A DNA stretch of 64,000 bases from FEN-1219 sp963810755 (GTDB taxonomy: Bacteria > Pseudomonadota > Gammaproteobacteria > Steroidobacterales > Rariloculaceae). The notes beneath the pieces were generated by a model. It did not search any database. It had not been told where the DNA came from and was given only the letters and a program-made list of their open reading frames with translations. Made by a program: the position numbers and the translations under genes. This document shows positions 1 through 9,573 of this stretch, piece by piece; positions within the stretch are counted from its first letter, which is position 1, and each line of letters opens with the position of its first letter. The stretch spans positions 868,001 to 932,000 of the forward strand of contig CAWEOP010000003.1 in the NCBI GenBank assembly GCA_963810755.1, given 5' to 3'.

Positions 1-635
1 AGATGCCAGCGGCGGTCGCGCAGCTCCCCGAGCGCTTCGAACAGCAGCGCGTGGCCCTTGCGCGGCGTCAGCGTTGCGACGCAAAGGAGGTGCAACGTAT
101 CGCCGTCGGGGCGCGCGCTCGATCCCGTCGCCGTGTGTGCGCCTTTCGCCAGCGGGTGACGGTCGACGCCGGGCTCGACGACGCGAATCTTGGGCGTAGG
201 CACGCGATAGTCGGCCGCGAGCGCGCGCGCGGTCCACTGGCTCGGGCAGATCACGCGCCGCACGAGCGCGAGCGCGCTTCGCTCCGCGTTTTCGAGCAGC
301 TTCGCGCTTTCGGCGTCGATGCCGGTTTCGAGCGCGAGCGGATGATGCACGAGAGCGGCCACGCCGAGGCGCTTGCCCTCGGTCTCGAGCACGCGCTCGA
401 GGCCCGCGAGCGCGAGCCCATCGATGACGACGACGGCGTCGCCCGGTAGACCCGCGAGCACCGCTCGGGCCTCGCGCAGCGCTGCGGGCGTCGGACGCGG
501 AAAGCTCTGGTCGAGCGAGTGCACTGTCGTCTTCCAGCCGAGCTCGGCGAGACCCGCGAGGATCTGCCGGTCGTAGATGTACCCGCCGGTGGGTGTGTTC
601 GGATCGCCGGACACCACGAAGTCGATCGTCGGCAC
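1..635 (-). CDS. Glycosyltransferase, GT4-like (partial, C-terminus beyond left edge)
   Basis: About 211 codons are visible, read leftward from a GTG at 633-635. The product starts VPTIDFVVSGDPNTPTGGYI, and the TGGYIYDRQ stretch is typical of the glycine-rich N-terminal loop of GT-B glycosyltransferases. Later come VVVIDGLAL, a VHHPLALE segment, the CPSQWTARAL segment that ends the N-terminal Rossmann domain, and LLCVATLTPRKGH at the edge, which is the start of the donor-binding domain. The stop lies outside the window. It is 12 bp downstream of the pterin-synthase-like gene on the same strand, so the two are probably cotranscribed. The sugar donor and acceptor cannot be read from the sequence. 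GTG is the only plausible start that keeps the first beta strand. Confidence 0.82.
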   Translation of the reverse strand, partial: MPTIDFVVSGDPNTPTGGYIYDRQILAGLAELGWKTTVHSLDQSFPRPTPAALREARAVLAGLPGDAVVVIDGLALAGLERVLETEGKRLGVAALVHHPLALETGIDAESAKLLENAERSALALVRRVICPSQWTARALAADYRVPTPKIRVVEPGVDRHPLAKGAHTATGSSARPDGDTLHLLCVATLTPRKGHALLFEALGELRDRRWH

Positions 636-647
636 GACGCGCGTAGC

Positions 648-1052
648 TTAGCGCCGCAGCGCGGCTTCGTAGGACGCGGAAGCGACGTGCGATTCGTTCA
701 GCGTCACGCACAGCGACGTGAGCCCCAGCGCGGCATCCCCGAGGGCACCCGTCTCTATCTCGGCCGCGATGCGCTCGAAGATCACGGACGCGAGGAACTC
801 CGTCGTGGTGTTGCGGCCCTTGAACGCGGGTTCCTCGTCGAGGTTGCGGAAGTTCAGCTCGGCGAGCACGACGTGCAGGATCTGCGAAGCGCGCCCGATG
901 TCGACGACGACGCCGTCGTCGTCGAGCTCCTCGCGCTTGAACGTGACGTCGACGACGTACGTCGCGCCATGCAGGTTCTGCGCGGGCCCGAACACCTCGC
1001 CCTTGAAGCTGTGCGCGATCATGAAGTGGTCGCGAACCCTGACGCTGTACAT
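648..1052 (-). CDS. 6-pyruvoyl-tetrahydropterin synthase / QueD-fold protein, divergent
   Basis: The protein has 134 residues and the PTPS/QueD fold signature: DHFMIAHSF at the start, NLHGATYVVDV, DIGRA, LNFRNLD, TTTEFLA and a final LNESHVASASYE. Classical members bind zinc through an N-terminal His and an HGH pair and carry a nucleophilic Cys. Here the pair reads HGA and no Cys precedes it, so normal QueD or PTPS chemistry is doubtful. I chose the ATG at 1050-1052, which has a GGGAG Shine-Dalgarno sequence, over the ATG at 1094 that would overlap the upstream gene. It sits between a BchC-like dehydrogenase and a glycosyltransferase, suggesting a joint pathway on a pterin-like or other substrate. 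The substrate is unknown. Confidence 0.8.
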   Translation of the reverse strand: MYSVRVRDHFMIAHSFKGEVFGPAQNLHGATYVVDVTFKREELDDDGVVVDIGRASQILHVVLAELNFRNLDEEPAFKGRNTTTEFLASVIFERIAAEIETGALGDAALGLTSLCVTLNESHVASASYEAALRR

Positions 1053-1069
1053 GCTGGTTGTAGCTCCCT

Positions 1070-2047
1070 CTACGAATATTCGATCCGATGACACAGAGTG
1101 TACTCGGAAGGCGATGCGAGCCGCGCGAGCACCGCCGGCAACTCATCGAATGTGCTCGCGCCGCTGATGAGCGCATCCAGCGCGGGATCGCGGAGCAGCC
1201 GCAGGACGAGCTGCATGCGACGCTCCGTGCTCCAGCGCGCGCGCTGCGCCGTCGCGATTGCGCCGACCTGCGACGATCGCAGCGTGAGCCGCCGGCTGTG
1301 GAACGCTTCGCCGAGCGGCGCGGCGGGACGCCGGTCGCCATACCAGCTCATCTCGAGCACGGTGGCCTCGAACGCCGCGAGCTCGAGCGCCGTCGCAAGC
1401 CCGGCGGCGCTGCCGCTCGCGTGCACGACGACATCCGCGTCGCGCGCTGCGCCGCCGGGCGGCTCGAACGCAACGCCGAGGCGCTGCGCGGCGGCGCGTT
1501 TCCGCTCATCGACGTCGACGAGCTGCACGTCGCATCCGGCAATTCGCGCGGCGAGCCACGCGACGAGACAACCGACTGTGCCTGCTCCGACAACCGCGAT
1601 GCGATCGCCGACGCGCGGCGCCGCGTCCCAGAGTCCGTTCACGGCCGTCTCGAGATTCGCGGCGAGCACCGCGCGCGCGGGCGGCACGTCGTCCGGCAGC
1701 ACGTGCACGGCCGCGGCCGCGACCACGTAGCGCGTCTGATGCGGATAGAGGCAGAACACGTGCCGTCCCAGCAGCGCGGGCGGGCCTCGTTCGACCACGC
1801 CGACGTTGCTGTAGCCGTACTTCACGGGCGCCGGGAAATCTCCGCTTTGGAACGGCGCCCGCATGCGCTCGAATTCGCCGGACGGAACCCGTCCCGAGAA
1901 AACCAACGTTTCGGTGCCGCGGCTGACGCCGCTGTGGAGGGTGCGCACGAGCACTTCGTCGGCGCTCGGGGCGCGCAGCCGCTCGGTGCGGATCTCGCCG
2001 CGGCCGGGCTCCGCGACCCAAAAAGAACGCGCGTCATCGCCGGGCAT
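1070..2047 (-). CDS. MDR-superfamily dehydrogenase, BchC-like, lacking zinc ligands
   Basis: The product is a 325-residue medium-chain dehydrogenase/reductase. The N-terminal segment SGVSRGTETLVFSGRVP followed by PVKYGYSNVG resembles the BchC-like branch. The usual catalytic Cys and GHE zinc motif are absent (SGVSRGTE and GYSN instead). The NAD(P)-binding motif is IAVVGAGTVGCLVAWLAA, with an acidic VDVDE at the end of the next strand, which favours NAD. Later signatures are LEMSWYGDR and SSQVGAIA. The ATG at 2045-2047 gives the family start; longer reading adds 83 residues of unrelated sequence. It is first in a three-gene minus-strand operon, 17 bp ahead of the pterin-fold gene. Databases often call such proteins zinc-binding alcohol dehydrogenase, which the residues do not support. 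Confidence 0.82.
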   Translation of the reverse strand: MPGDDARSFWVAEPGRGEIRTERLRAPSADEVLVRTLHSGVSRGTETLVFSGRVPSGEFERMRAPFQSGDFPAPVKYGYSNVGVVERGPPALLGRHVFCLYPHQTRYVVAAAAVHVLPDDVPPARAVLAANLETAVNGLWDAAPRVGDRIAVVGAGTVGCLVAWLAARIAGCDVQLVDVDERKRAAAQRLGVAFEPPGGAARDADVVVHASGSAAGLATALELAAFEATVLEMSWYGDRRPAAPLGEAFHSRRLTLRSSQVGAIATAQRARWSTERRMQLVLRLLRDPALDALISGASTFDELPAVLARLASPSEYTLCHRIEYS

Positions 2048-2100
2048 TTCTTGGTCTCGCTGGTGGAATGCGGCTTCCGCGCTATCGCGCGAGTCGCATA

Positions 2101-2127
2101 CTTGCAACGCGACTGTAAACATGCAAG
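2101..2127. promoter_or_regulatory. Inverted repeat in divergent intergenic region (possible operator)
   Basis: CTTGCA at 2101-2106 is the exact reverse complement of TGCAAG at 2122-2127, with a 15-base spacer. The site lies in the 136-bp gap between the divergent dehydrogenase and sulfatase-fold genes, where a shared regulator could act. No matching regulator gene is adjacent, so this is only a candidate. Confidence 0.3.
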
Positions 2128-2183
2128 CGTTTCGCTGTCCAAGAAAAACATGCCCGCGCCACGGGCGCACCCGAGAACCCCCT

Positions 2184-3848
2184 ATGCACGGAGAATCGCG
2201 GCCGACGACTCGGCAGTGGCTGCTGCTCGCGGTCGCGTTGTTCCTGCTGAACGCTGCCGTGACGTTCCAGAACGTCTGGCCGACGCCGCTGATCACATTG
2301 CGCCCCGAGCTCTCGATCGAGCTAGCGGTGCTGCTGCTCCTCGTCGTGCTCTATGCGGAGATCGCGGCGCGGCTCAAGTGGCGACCGCTCGGGCGCGGTA
2401 CGACGAGCGCGCTGACGCTCCTGCTATTCGTGCTCGCGGTCGGGCGCTACGCCGACGTGACCGCTCCCGCGCTGTACGGCCGTCCCGTGAACCTCTATTG
2501 GGACGCGCAGCACCTGCCTAAGGTCGCCGCGATGCTCGCGCAGGTCGCGCAACCTTGGATGATCGGCGCGGTCGCGCTCGGCGTGATCGCGTTCGTGGTC
2601 GTGATCGGCGGGCTGCTCTTCTGGTCGCTCGCGCGCGTGTCGGAAGCGCTGCGCGTGCGCGTGCCACGGCGTGCGCTCGGCACTCTCGCGATAGTGCTCG
2701 TCGCTGGATATCTACTCGGCCCCTCTCTCGATTGGCCGACGCGCGACTACTTTTCGCTGCCTGTCACGGCCACGTACAAGCAGCAGCTCGAGTTCATCGC
2801 CGACGCCTATGGGGCAACGCGCGAGCTTCCGGTGGAGCCGCTCCCAGAGTCCGACCTCGAACGCGTCGCGGGTGCGGACGTGGTCCTGATGTTCCTCGAG
2901 TCGTACGGTGCGCTCACTTACGACTCTCCCGAGATCTCCGCCATCGTCGCGCCGGGCCGCGCCGAGCTCGCGGCCGCGATCGACGCGACCGGACGCGAAG
3001 CCGTGTCGGCGTTCGTCGAGTCGCCGACGTTCGGCGGATCGTCGTGGCTCGCCCACTCGACGCTGATGAGCGGCGTCGAGATCCGCGAGCCCGGCGACTA
3101 CGAGCTGCTGCTCACGCAGAAACGCGAGACGCTGTCCTCGCTGTTCGCGTCGGCCGGACATCGTGCAATCGGTCTGATGCCGGGCATGAAGAACCCGTGG
3201 CCAGAGGGTGCTTTCTACGGATTCGACGCGATGATCGGGGAGAAGGACCTCGACTACCGCGGCCCGGAGTTCGGTTGGTGGCGGATCCCGGATCAGTACT
3301 CGCTCGCCAAGCTCGACGAGCTCGCGTTCGCGCGCGCAAAGCACGCGCCTACGTTCGTTTTCTTCCCGACGATCAACACGCACATCCCGTTTCGGCCGAT
3401 TCCGCCGTATCAGGCGGATTGGCAGCGCTTGCTGACGGCGCACCCGTTCGACGACGCGGACACCGCCGCGAGCTTCGCGCAAGCGCCCGACTGGACGAAC
3501 CTCGGCGTGCCGTACGGCGAGGCGTTCGCGTACACGTTGCGCTATCTCGGCGGCTATCTGCGCGCTCATCCGTCAGCGGATATCGTGCTGGTGCTCGTCG
3601 GCGATCATCAGCCGGCCGCGGGCGTCACGGGACCGGGTGCGCGCTGGGACGTGCCCGTGCACGTGATCACGAACCGCGGCGACGTCATCGGCTCGCTGCT
3701 CGATGCGGGGTTCACCTCCGGCGTAGAGCTCGCGCCGCAGCAACGCGCCGTCGGTTCGATGCGCGATCTGACCGGGCTCCTGCTGCGCGCGTTCGACTCG
3801 ACGGGCGGCACGCCCGCATACGGGTCCGGGCGCGACTCGGTCCGCTAG
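2184..3848 (+). CDS. Membrane-anchored alkaline-phosphatase-superfamily (sulfatase/LtaS-like) protein
   Basis: The product has 554 residues. The first 180 or so hold about five hydrophobic helices (near 12-30, 45-63, 73-90, 122-146 and 165-180). A periplasmic alkaline-phosphatase-fold domain follows. Its metal and nucleophile regions can be seen as ADVVLMFLESYG, the SSWLAHSTLMSG loop and the late LVLVGDHQPA, which carries the Asp-His metal pair. This layout is typical of phosphoglycerol or phosphoethanolamine transferases and related sulfatase-fold enzymes acting on envelope glycans or lipids. The ATG at 2184 starts just before the first membrane helix; the open frame runs further upstream without coding character. 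The substrate is not determinable. It is transcribed away from the glycosyltransferase operon. Confidence 0.78.
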   Translation: MHGESRPTTRQWLLLAVALFLLNAAVTFQNVWPTPLITLRPELSIELAVLLLLVVLYAEIAARLKWRPLGRGTTSALTLLLFVLAVGRYADVTAPALYGRPVNLYWDAQHLPKVAAMLAQVAQPWMIGAVALGVIAFVVVIGGLLFWSLARVSEALRVRVPRRALGTLAIVLVAGYLLGPSLDWPTRDYFSLPVTATYKQQLEFIADAYGATRELPVEPLPESDLERVAGADVVLMFLESYGALTYDSPEISAIVAPGRAELAAAIDATGREAVSAFVESPTFGGSSWLAHSTLMSGVEIREPGDYELLLTQKRETLSSLFASAGHRAIGLMPGMKNPWPEGAFYGFDAMIGEKDLDYRGPEFGWWRIPDQYSLAKLDELAFARAKHAPTFVFFPTINTHIPFRPIPPYQADWQRLLTAHPFDDADTAASFAQAPDWTNLGVPYGEAFAYTLRYLGGYLRAHPSADIVLVLVGDHQPAAGVTGPGARWDVPVHVITNRGDVIGSLLDAGFTSGVELAPQQRAVGSMRDLTGLLLRAFDSTGGTPAYGSGRDSVR

Positions 3849-4068
3849 AAATCCAGCTCCCACGCACGTCACAGTTCGCCCGAGTCGGGCGCGATTTGTG
3901 AGGCAGTTCCCAACGTCAGAGACCCAAGCGGACTAAGGTTTCCGCCGCGCGCGTCGATCTTATGACGAACGGCTGGTTTTGCGCCGACGGCGACGGCGGC
4001 AGCGACCACCGCCGGTTGGCTCGCGAGCGACCCAGGGACTGACGAAGCCGGTGGCGGCGAGAGACGAG

Positions 4069-7000
4069 ATGGCACAGGAGGCAGACGAGCTTCCGGGCTA
4101 CCAACGCGGTGAGCCCATCCACGACAGCAGCGCGTCGTCCGTTTATCGGGCGCGCCGGACTTTGGACGGCGCTTGCGTCGTCGTCAAGCGCTCGCGCGGC
4201 GCCGTGGTCACCGCCGGACAGCTCACCCGCTACCGCAACGAGTTCGAGCTGCTGGGCGCGCTCGAGTGCGAAGGCGTCATCAAGGCGCGCGATCTCGTCC
4301 GGCACGAAGGGCAGATTGCGCTCGTGCTCGAAGACGTCCCGGGAATGTCGTTGCGTCGCTGGATCGAGACGCAGGTCGGCGAAGATCTCGAGCGCCGTCT
4401 CGAGATCGCCGAGCAGCTCGCAGCGATTCTCGCCGACGTGCACGCGGCGCACATCATTCACAAGGACATCAGCAGCCACAACGTCGTCTACGATCCGGAG
4501 ACGCGGCGCTGCAAGCTCATCGATTTCGGTATCGCGACGCGCTTGCGCTCCGAGGAGAACAAGTTCCAGGCGCCCGCGGCGCTCGAGGGCACGCTCGCCT
4601 ACATCGCGCCCGAGCAGACGGGGCGGATGAACCGCAGCCTCGACTACCGCGCGGATCTCTATTCGCTCGGCGTCACGTTGTACGAGCTGTTCACCGGCGT
4701 GCTGCCGAACGACAGCACCGATCCGCTCGAGATGGTGCACTTCCACATCGCGGGCAAACCCGTGCCGCCGCGCGAGCGCCGCGCGAGCGTGCCGGAAGCC
4801 GTCAACGACATCGTGATGAAGCTGCTCCAGAAGGAGCCGGAGAACCGGTATCAGAGCGCGACCGGCCTCGCGGCGGACTTGAAAAAATGCCGCGCGCAGC
4901 TCGCGGCGGGCGGCCAGCTCGAGCGATTCCCTCTCGGGCTCCACGATGCGGTGGACCGGTTCGAGCCACCGCAGAAGCTCTATGGCCGCACCGCGGAGAC
5001 GCAGGTGCTGCTGCAGAGCTTCGAGCGCGTCGCGCGCGGCGGCGTCGAGGCCGTGATGGTCGCGGGCCAGGGCGGCATCGGTAAGACGTCGCTCGTCCAA
5101 GAAATCTACCAACCGATCACGCACCGGCGCGGCTACTTCGTCGCGGGCAAGTTCGATCAGCTCCAGCAGAACGTGCCGTTCAGCGCGCTCGTCACCGCGC
5201 TTCAGGATCTCGTCCAGCAGCTGCTCACCGAAAGCGAGGAGGCGATTGCCTCATGGCGGCGCGCGATTCGCGACGCGGTGCATCCGAACGGGCAGCTGAT
5301 CGTCGACGTCGTCCCCGCGCTCGAGCTGATCATCGGCAAGCAGCAGCGTGTGCCGGAGCTCGAGGCGTTCGAAGCCCAGAATCGCTTCAACCTCGTCTTC
5401 CAGAACTTCGTTCAGGTGTTCTGCAAGCGCGCGCACCCGCTCGTGCTGTTCCTCGACGACATGCAGTGGGCCGACGCGGCCAGCTTGAACCTCGTCACCC
5501 TGATCGTGTCGGCCCGCGCGACCGAGTCGCTGCTTCTGGTGACGACCTACCGCGACAACGAGGTGTCTGCCAATCATCCGTTCATGCTCGCGGCGAAGGA
5601 GCAGGCGAAGCAGGGCGTGCAGATCCACACCATCAACTTGCGCGCGCTCGGCGCGCCCGAAGTTGCGGAGTTCGTGGCCGATGCGCTGCACCAGGACATC
5701 GCGACGGCGACGCCGCTCGCCGAGCTCGTTCACCAGAAGACGGCAGGCAACCCGTTCTTCATGCGGCAATTCCTGCAGGCGCTGTACGACTCGAAGCTCA
5801 TCTACTTCGAGCCGCGCGACGGCGCGTTCCGCTACGACGCGGGCGCGGTGAAGAACGCCGCGATCACGGAGAACGTGGCCGACTTCCTTGCGGCGAAGCT
5901 CGAGAAGCTGCCGCGCGCGACGCGCGAGGTGCTGCGCGTCGCGGCCGCGATCGGCAACCGCTTCGAGCTCAAGGCGCTCGCGCGCGTCGACGAGCGTTCG
6001 GCGGCGGAGACGGCGGCGAACCTCAAGCCCGCGATCGACGAAGGATTCATCGCGCCGCTCTCGGGTCTCGAGAGCGCCGACCCGAACGCGCTCGAAGCGC
6101 CGCTGGTTTACGGACGGTTCGCGTTCCTGCACGACCGCGTGCAGCAGGCAGCCTATGCGACGCTGTCGAATGCGGAGAAGCCCGCGCTGCACCTCGCGAT
6201 CGGCCGTGCGCTGCTCAGCAGCGTGTCGGCGGCGCAGCTCGAGTCGCGGTTGTTCGACGTCGTGAACCACCTGAACCACGGCGTTGCGCTCATCGGCGAT
6301 CCCGCGGAGCGCCTCCGGCTCACGGAGCTCAACATCCGGGCGGGCGCGAAGGCGCGCGACGCGACGGCCTACGACCTCGCGGTGCGCTGCTTCCGGCACG
6401 CGGTCGAGCTGCTCGGCGAGGCGGGTTGGCGCGATCGCTACGACATGCAGTGCGACGTGCACGAACGGCTCGCGGAGAGCCTCGGGCTCGTCGCGGACTA
6501 CAACGGCGCCTTCGCCGTGCTCGACGCCGCGCTCAGCCACGCGGCTTCGATCATCGACCGCGCGAAGCTGTACACGATCAAGACCAACGTGCTGCTGATC
6601 ATGGGCCGGATCCCGGCCGCGCTCGCGTGCGGCCGCGAGGCGGCGCGCATGTTCAACGTCGACCTGCCCGAGGAGAAGGAGCAGGTACGCGCGTTGCTGC
6701 AGAGCGAGATCCAGACGATTCTCGAGCGCACCGGCGCGATCGGCATCGAGAAGCTGCTCGATCTGCCCGTGATGAAGGATCCCGCGAGCACCGCCCTGCT
6801 CGCGCTGCTCACGCATTGCCTGCCGGCGGCGTATCAATACGATCAAGACTCGTACGCCCTGCTCACGTGCACGATGGTGCGCCTGTCGCTCGAGCACGGT
6901 AATTCGCCGTTGTCAGCGCGCGCGTACGGCTCGTTCGCGGCACTCATCGTCAGTGCGCTGCGGCGTTACGAAGAGGGCTATCGGTTCGCGAAGCTCGGTG

Positions 7001-9573
7001 TCGATCTCGCGCACAAGCTCAACGAGCCGTCCGTGCTGTCCGGCGTGTATTTCCTCTGGGCTATGTTCGCGTCGCATTGGATGAAGCCGATCGACGAGAG
7101 CGTCGACCTGTACCGGCAGAGCATCCAATACGGCCTCCAGAGCGGCGACCACTTGCACGCGGGCTACAGCGCCGCGCGCCGCTTCTCGCACCTGCAGTTC
7201 CGCGGTATGCCGATCGACGAGCTGCGCGAGGACGCGAACGCGACGATGGAGCTCCTGCAGAGGATCGGGGATGCGACCAACACGGAGTTCGTGCTTCCGC
7301 GCGCACGCTTTCTCGACTGGCTCCAAGGCGATCGGCGCCACGGGAGCACGCTCGGCAGCGACGAGCACGACGAGACGGCGTGCACGGCGATCATCCGGGC
7401 GCGCGGCAACCGATCCTTCGAGTACGACTGGTTCCTACGGCTCGCGATGCAGCGCTATTACGCCGGTGAGTTCGCGGCGGCGTACGAGTTCGCGCGCACG
7501 GCCGAGGACCTCGTGCCGTACAGCGCGGGTTTCGTCACGCGCGGCGAGCAGGCCACGTTCCTGTCGCTCGCGATCACGGCGCTGTACGCCGGCGCCGACG
7601 ACCAGCAGCGCATCGCCTATGACGGCGAGCTCGCGCTCAATCGCGAGCTGCTGCGGCAATGGGCGAAAGGCTGTCCGGAAAACTACGGCCACCTGCATCT
7701 GCTCGTCGAGGCAGAGGCCGCGCGGATCGCCGGTGCGCGCATCGAGGCGGCCGATCTCTACGATCGCGCGATCAATGCTGCGCGCGAGCAGAGCTATGTG
7801 AACATCGAGGCGCTCGCGGCAGAGGTCGCCGCGCGCTTCTGGCAGGCCGACAACAAGCCGGATTTCGCGAAGGTCTACCTCGAGAAAGCATTGCATGCCT
7901 ACGAGGTCTGGGGCGCCCATGGCAAAGTCGCCGACCTGCGCGCTGCGCACGGCTTGAGCGCGCCGCGCCTTGCGACCACCTCGTCGACGGCCGGTGCGAC
8001 GACCCTGGGCGGCACGACCGAAGGCGGCAGCGACGCGCTCGATCTCGCGACCGTGCTCAAAGCGAGCCAGGCGATCGCCGGCGAGATCGTGCTAGAGCGC
8101 CTGCTCGGCACTCTCATGAGCATCATCATGGAGAACGCGGGCGCAGAGTCGGTCGTGCTCGTGCTCGAATCCGATGGCGAGTTCCTCGTGCAAGGCACGA
8201 AGAACGCGTCGGGCAACGTGCGCGTGATGATGGCCGAGCCGCTGCGCCAGTGCGTCATCGTGTCCAAGGGCATCGTCAACTACGTGATTCGGACGTCCGA
8301 GCACGTCGTGCTCGCGGATCCCGGCGTGCGCGGCAAGTTCCGCAACGACCCGTACGTGCGCAACCGCCATCCGAAGTCCGTGCTGTGCGCGCCCGTCTCT
8401 CACAAGGGCAAGCTCAACGGCATCATTTATCTCGAGAACAACCAGGTCGCGGGCGCGTTTACGCCGGATCGGTTGGAGGCGCTGAACATCCTGATGGCGC
8501 AGATCGCCGTGTCCATCGAGAACGCGACGCTCTACGCCAAGCAGGAGCAGCAGACTCGCGCGATCGAGGCGGCGAACGTCAAGCTCACGAAGGAGATCGC
8601 CGAGCGCAAGCGCGCGGAAACCGAGCTCGGCCGTTACCGCGACCACTTGGAAGATCTCGTGAAAGAGCGCACCCGCGAGCTCGAGAACGCACAAGGGCGG
8701 CTCGTCGACATGTCGCGTCGCGCGGGCATGGCGGAGGTCGCTTCCGGGGTTCTGCACAACGTCGGCAACGTGATGAACAGCGTGAACGTCGGGGCGAGCG
8801 TCGCGCGCGATCAGGTCAAGGCGTTGCCGGTCGAAGGCGTGACGCGGGCATGCGAGCTCATCGATCAGAACGCGCAGCGGCTCGCCGAGTACCTGCGCAG
8901 CGATCCGACCGGCCGCAAGCTGCCCGAATACCTGCGCAAGCTCGGGCTCGCGTTGAGCAACGAGAAGGGCGCGATCCTCACGCAGATGGATCAGCTCTCA
9001 GGCCACCTAGAGCACATGAAGAAGATCATCGCGGCGCAGCAGTCCTACGCGAAGGTCAACGGCATGACCGAGGTGTGCACGCTCGAGGAGATCGCCGAGA
9101 CGGCGCTGCAGATCAGCGAAGGCGTGCTGCGCAACAGCAACATCGAGGTCGTACGCGACTACGAGAAGCTGCCGCCGGTGCTCGTCGACCGCCATCAGCT
9201 CATGCAGATCCTCGTGAATCTGGTATCGAACGCGAAGCACGCGCTCGAGGAAGCGAGCCCCGCGAAGCGCGAGCTGATGGTTGCGATCGCAAAAGTCGAG
9301 GGCGGCGTGCGGATCGAGGTGCGCGACAACGGCATCGGCATCTCCGCGGCGAATCTCGCGAAGATCTTCAATCACGGCTTCACGACCAAGAAGCAGGGCC
9401 ACGGCTTCGGCCTGCACAACTGCGCGAACGCCGCGCAGCAGATGGACGGCAGCCTGACGGCCTACAGCGACGGCCCCGGTAAAGGCGCGAGCTTCGTGCT
9501 GCGGATGCCGGTGGAGTACGCGGACGCGATCCCGCAGCGCGCCGGCTTCGCCGAGGCTGGAGGCGCGCAGTGA
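4069..9573 (+). CDS. Giant hybrid sensor: Ser/Thr kinase - AAA/NACHT-like ATPase - GAF - histidine kinase
   Basis: This 1834-residue protein stacks two kinase chemistries. Residues about 12-280 are a Ser/Thr protein kinase: catalytic Asp133 in HIIHKDISSHN, the DFG Asp152, then APEQ. An ATPase follows, with Walker A GQGGIGKTS at about 333-341 and LFLDDMQWAD as Walker B. A long helical, TPR-like region spans roughly 650-1300. A GAF domain covers about 1325-1490 and is followed by a coiled coil. The C-terminus is a histidine kinase: phospho-acceptor His1563 in GVLHNVGN, the N box around Asn1721, then DNGIGI and GHGFGLH near 1777. The ATG at 4069 was chosen; the frame runs 30 codons further upstream in an Arg-rich stretch that looks non-coding. 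The next gene, a receiver-GGDEF-EAL protein, overlaps its stop by 4 bp and is the likely partner. Confidence 0.93.
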   Translation: MAQEADELPGYQRGEPIHDSSASSVYRARRTLDGACVVVKRSRGAVVTAGQLTRYRNEFELLGALECEGVIKARDLVRHEGQIALVLEDVPGMSLRRWIETQVGEDLERRLEIAEQLAAILADVHAAHIIHKDISSHNVVYDPETRRCKLIDFGIATRLRSEENKFQAPAALEGTLAYIAPEQTGRMNRSLDYRADLYSLGVTLYELFTGVLPNDSTDPLEMVHFHIAGKPVPPRERRASVPEAVNDIVMKLLQKEPENRYQSATGLAADLKKCRAQLAAGGQLERFPLGLHDAVDRFEPPQKLYGRTAETQVLLQSFERVARGGVEAVMVAGQGGIGKTSLVQEIYQPITHRRGYFVAGKFDQLQQNVPFSALVTALQDLVQQLLTESEEAIASWRRAIRDAVHPNGQLIVDVVPALELIIGKQQRVPELEAFEAQNRFNLVFQNFVQVFCKRAHPLVLFLDDMQWADAASLNLVTLIVSARATESLLLVTTYRDNEVSANHPFMLAAKEQAKQGVQIHTINLRALGAPEVAEFVADALHQDIATATPLAELVHQKTAGNPFFMRQFLQALYDSKLIYFEPRDGAFRYDAGAVKNAAITENVADFLAAKLEKLPRATREVLRVAAAIGNRFELKALARVDERSAAETAANLKPAIDEGFIAPLSGLESADPNALEAPLVYGRFAFLHDRVQQAAYATLSNAEKPALHLAIGRALLSSVSAAQLESRLFDVVNHLNHGVALIGDPAERLRLTELNIRAGAKARDATAYDLAVRCFRHAVELLGEAGWRDRYDMQCDVHERLAESLGLVADYNGAFAVLDAALSHAASIIDRAKLYTIKTNVLLIMGRIPAALACGREAARMFNVDLPEEKEQVRALLQSEIQTILERTGAIGIEKLLDLPVMKDPASTALLALLTHCLPAAYQYDQDSYALLTCTMVRLSLEHGNSPLSARAYGSFAALIVSALRRYEEGYRFAKLGVDLAHKLNEPSVLSGVYFLWAMFASHWMKPIDESVDLYRQSIQYGLQSGDHLHAGYSAARRFSHLQFRGMPIDELREDANATMELLQRIGDATNTEFVLPRARFLDWLQGDRRHGSTLGSDEHDETACTAIIRARGNRSFEYDWFLRLAMQRYYAGEFAAAYEFARTAEDLVPYSAGFVTRGEQATFLSLAITALYAGADDQQRIAYDGELALNRELLRQWAKGCPENYGHLHLLVEAEAARIAGARIEAADLYDRAINAAREQSYVNIEALAAEVAARFWQADNKPDFAKVYLEKALHAYEVWGAHGKVADLRAAHGLSAPRLATTSSTAGATTLGGTTEGGSDALDLATVLKASQAIAGEIVLERLLGTLMSIIMENAGAESVVLVLESDGEFLVQGTKNASGNVRVMMAEPLRQCVIVSKGIVNYVIRTSEHVVLADPGVRGKFRNDPYVRNRHPKSVLCAPVSHKGKLNGIIYLENNQVAGAFTPDRLEALNILMAQIAVSIENATLYAKQEQQTRAIEAANVKLTKEIAERKRAETELGRYRDHLEDLVKERTRELENAQGRLVDMSRRAGMAEVASGVLHNVGNVMNSVNVGASVARDQVKALPVEGVTRACELIDQNAQRLAEYLRSDPTGRKLPEYLRKLGLALSNEKGAILTQMDQLSGHLEHMKKIIAAQQSYAKVNGMTEVCTLEEIAETALQISEGVLRNSNIEVVRDYEKLPPVLVDRHQLMQILVNLVSNAKHALEEASPAKRELMVAIAKVEGGVRIEVRDNGIGISAANLAKIFNHGFTTKKQGHGFGLHNCANAAQQMDGSLTAYSDGPGKGASFVLRMPVEYADAIPQRAGFAEAGGAQ

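Noticed and set aside
5251..6902. Long open frames on both strands over the sensor kinase gene
   Set aside because: They mirror the kinase frame, are extremely Arg/Ala-rich and show no motif. High GC makes such shadow frames common in this window.
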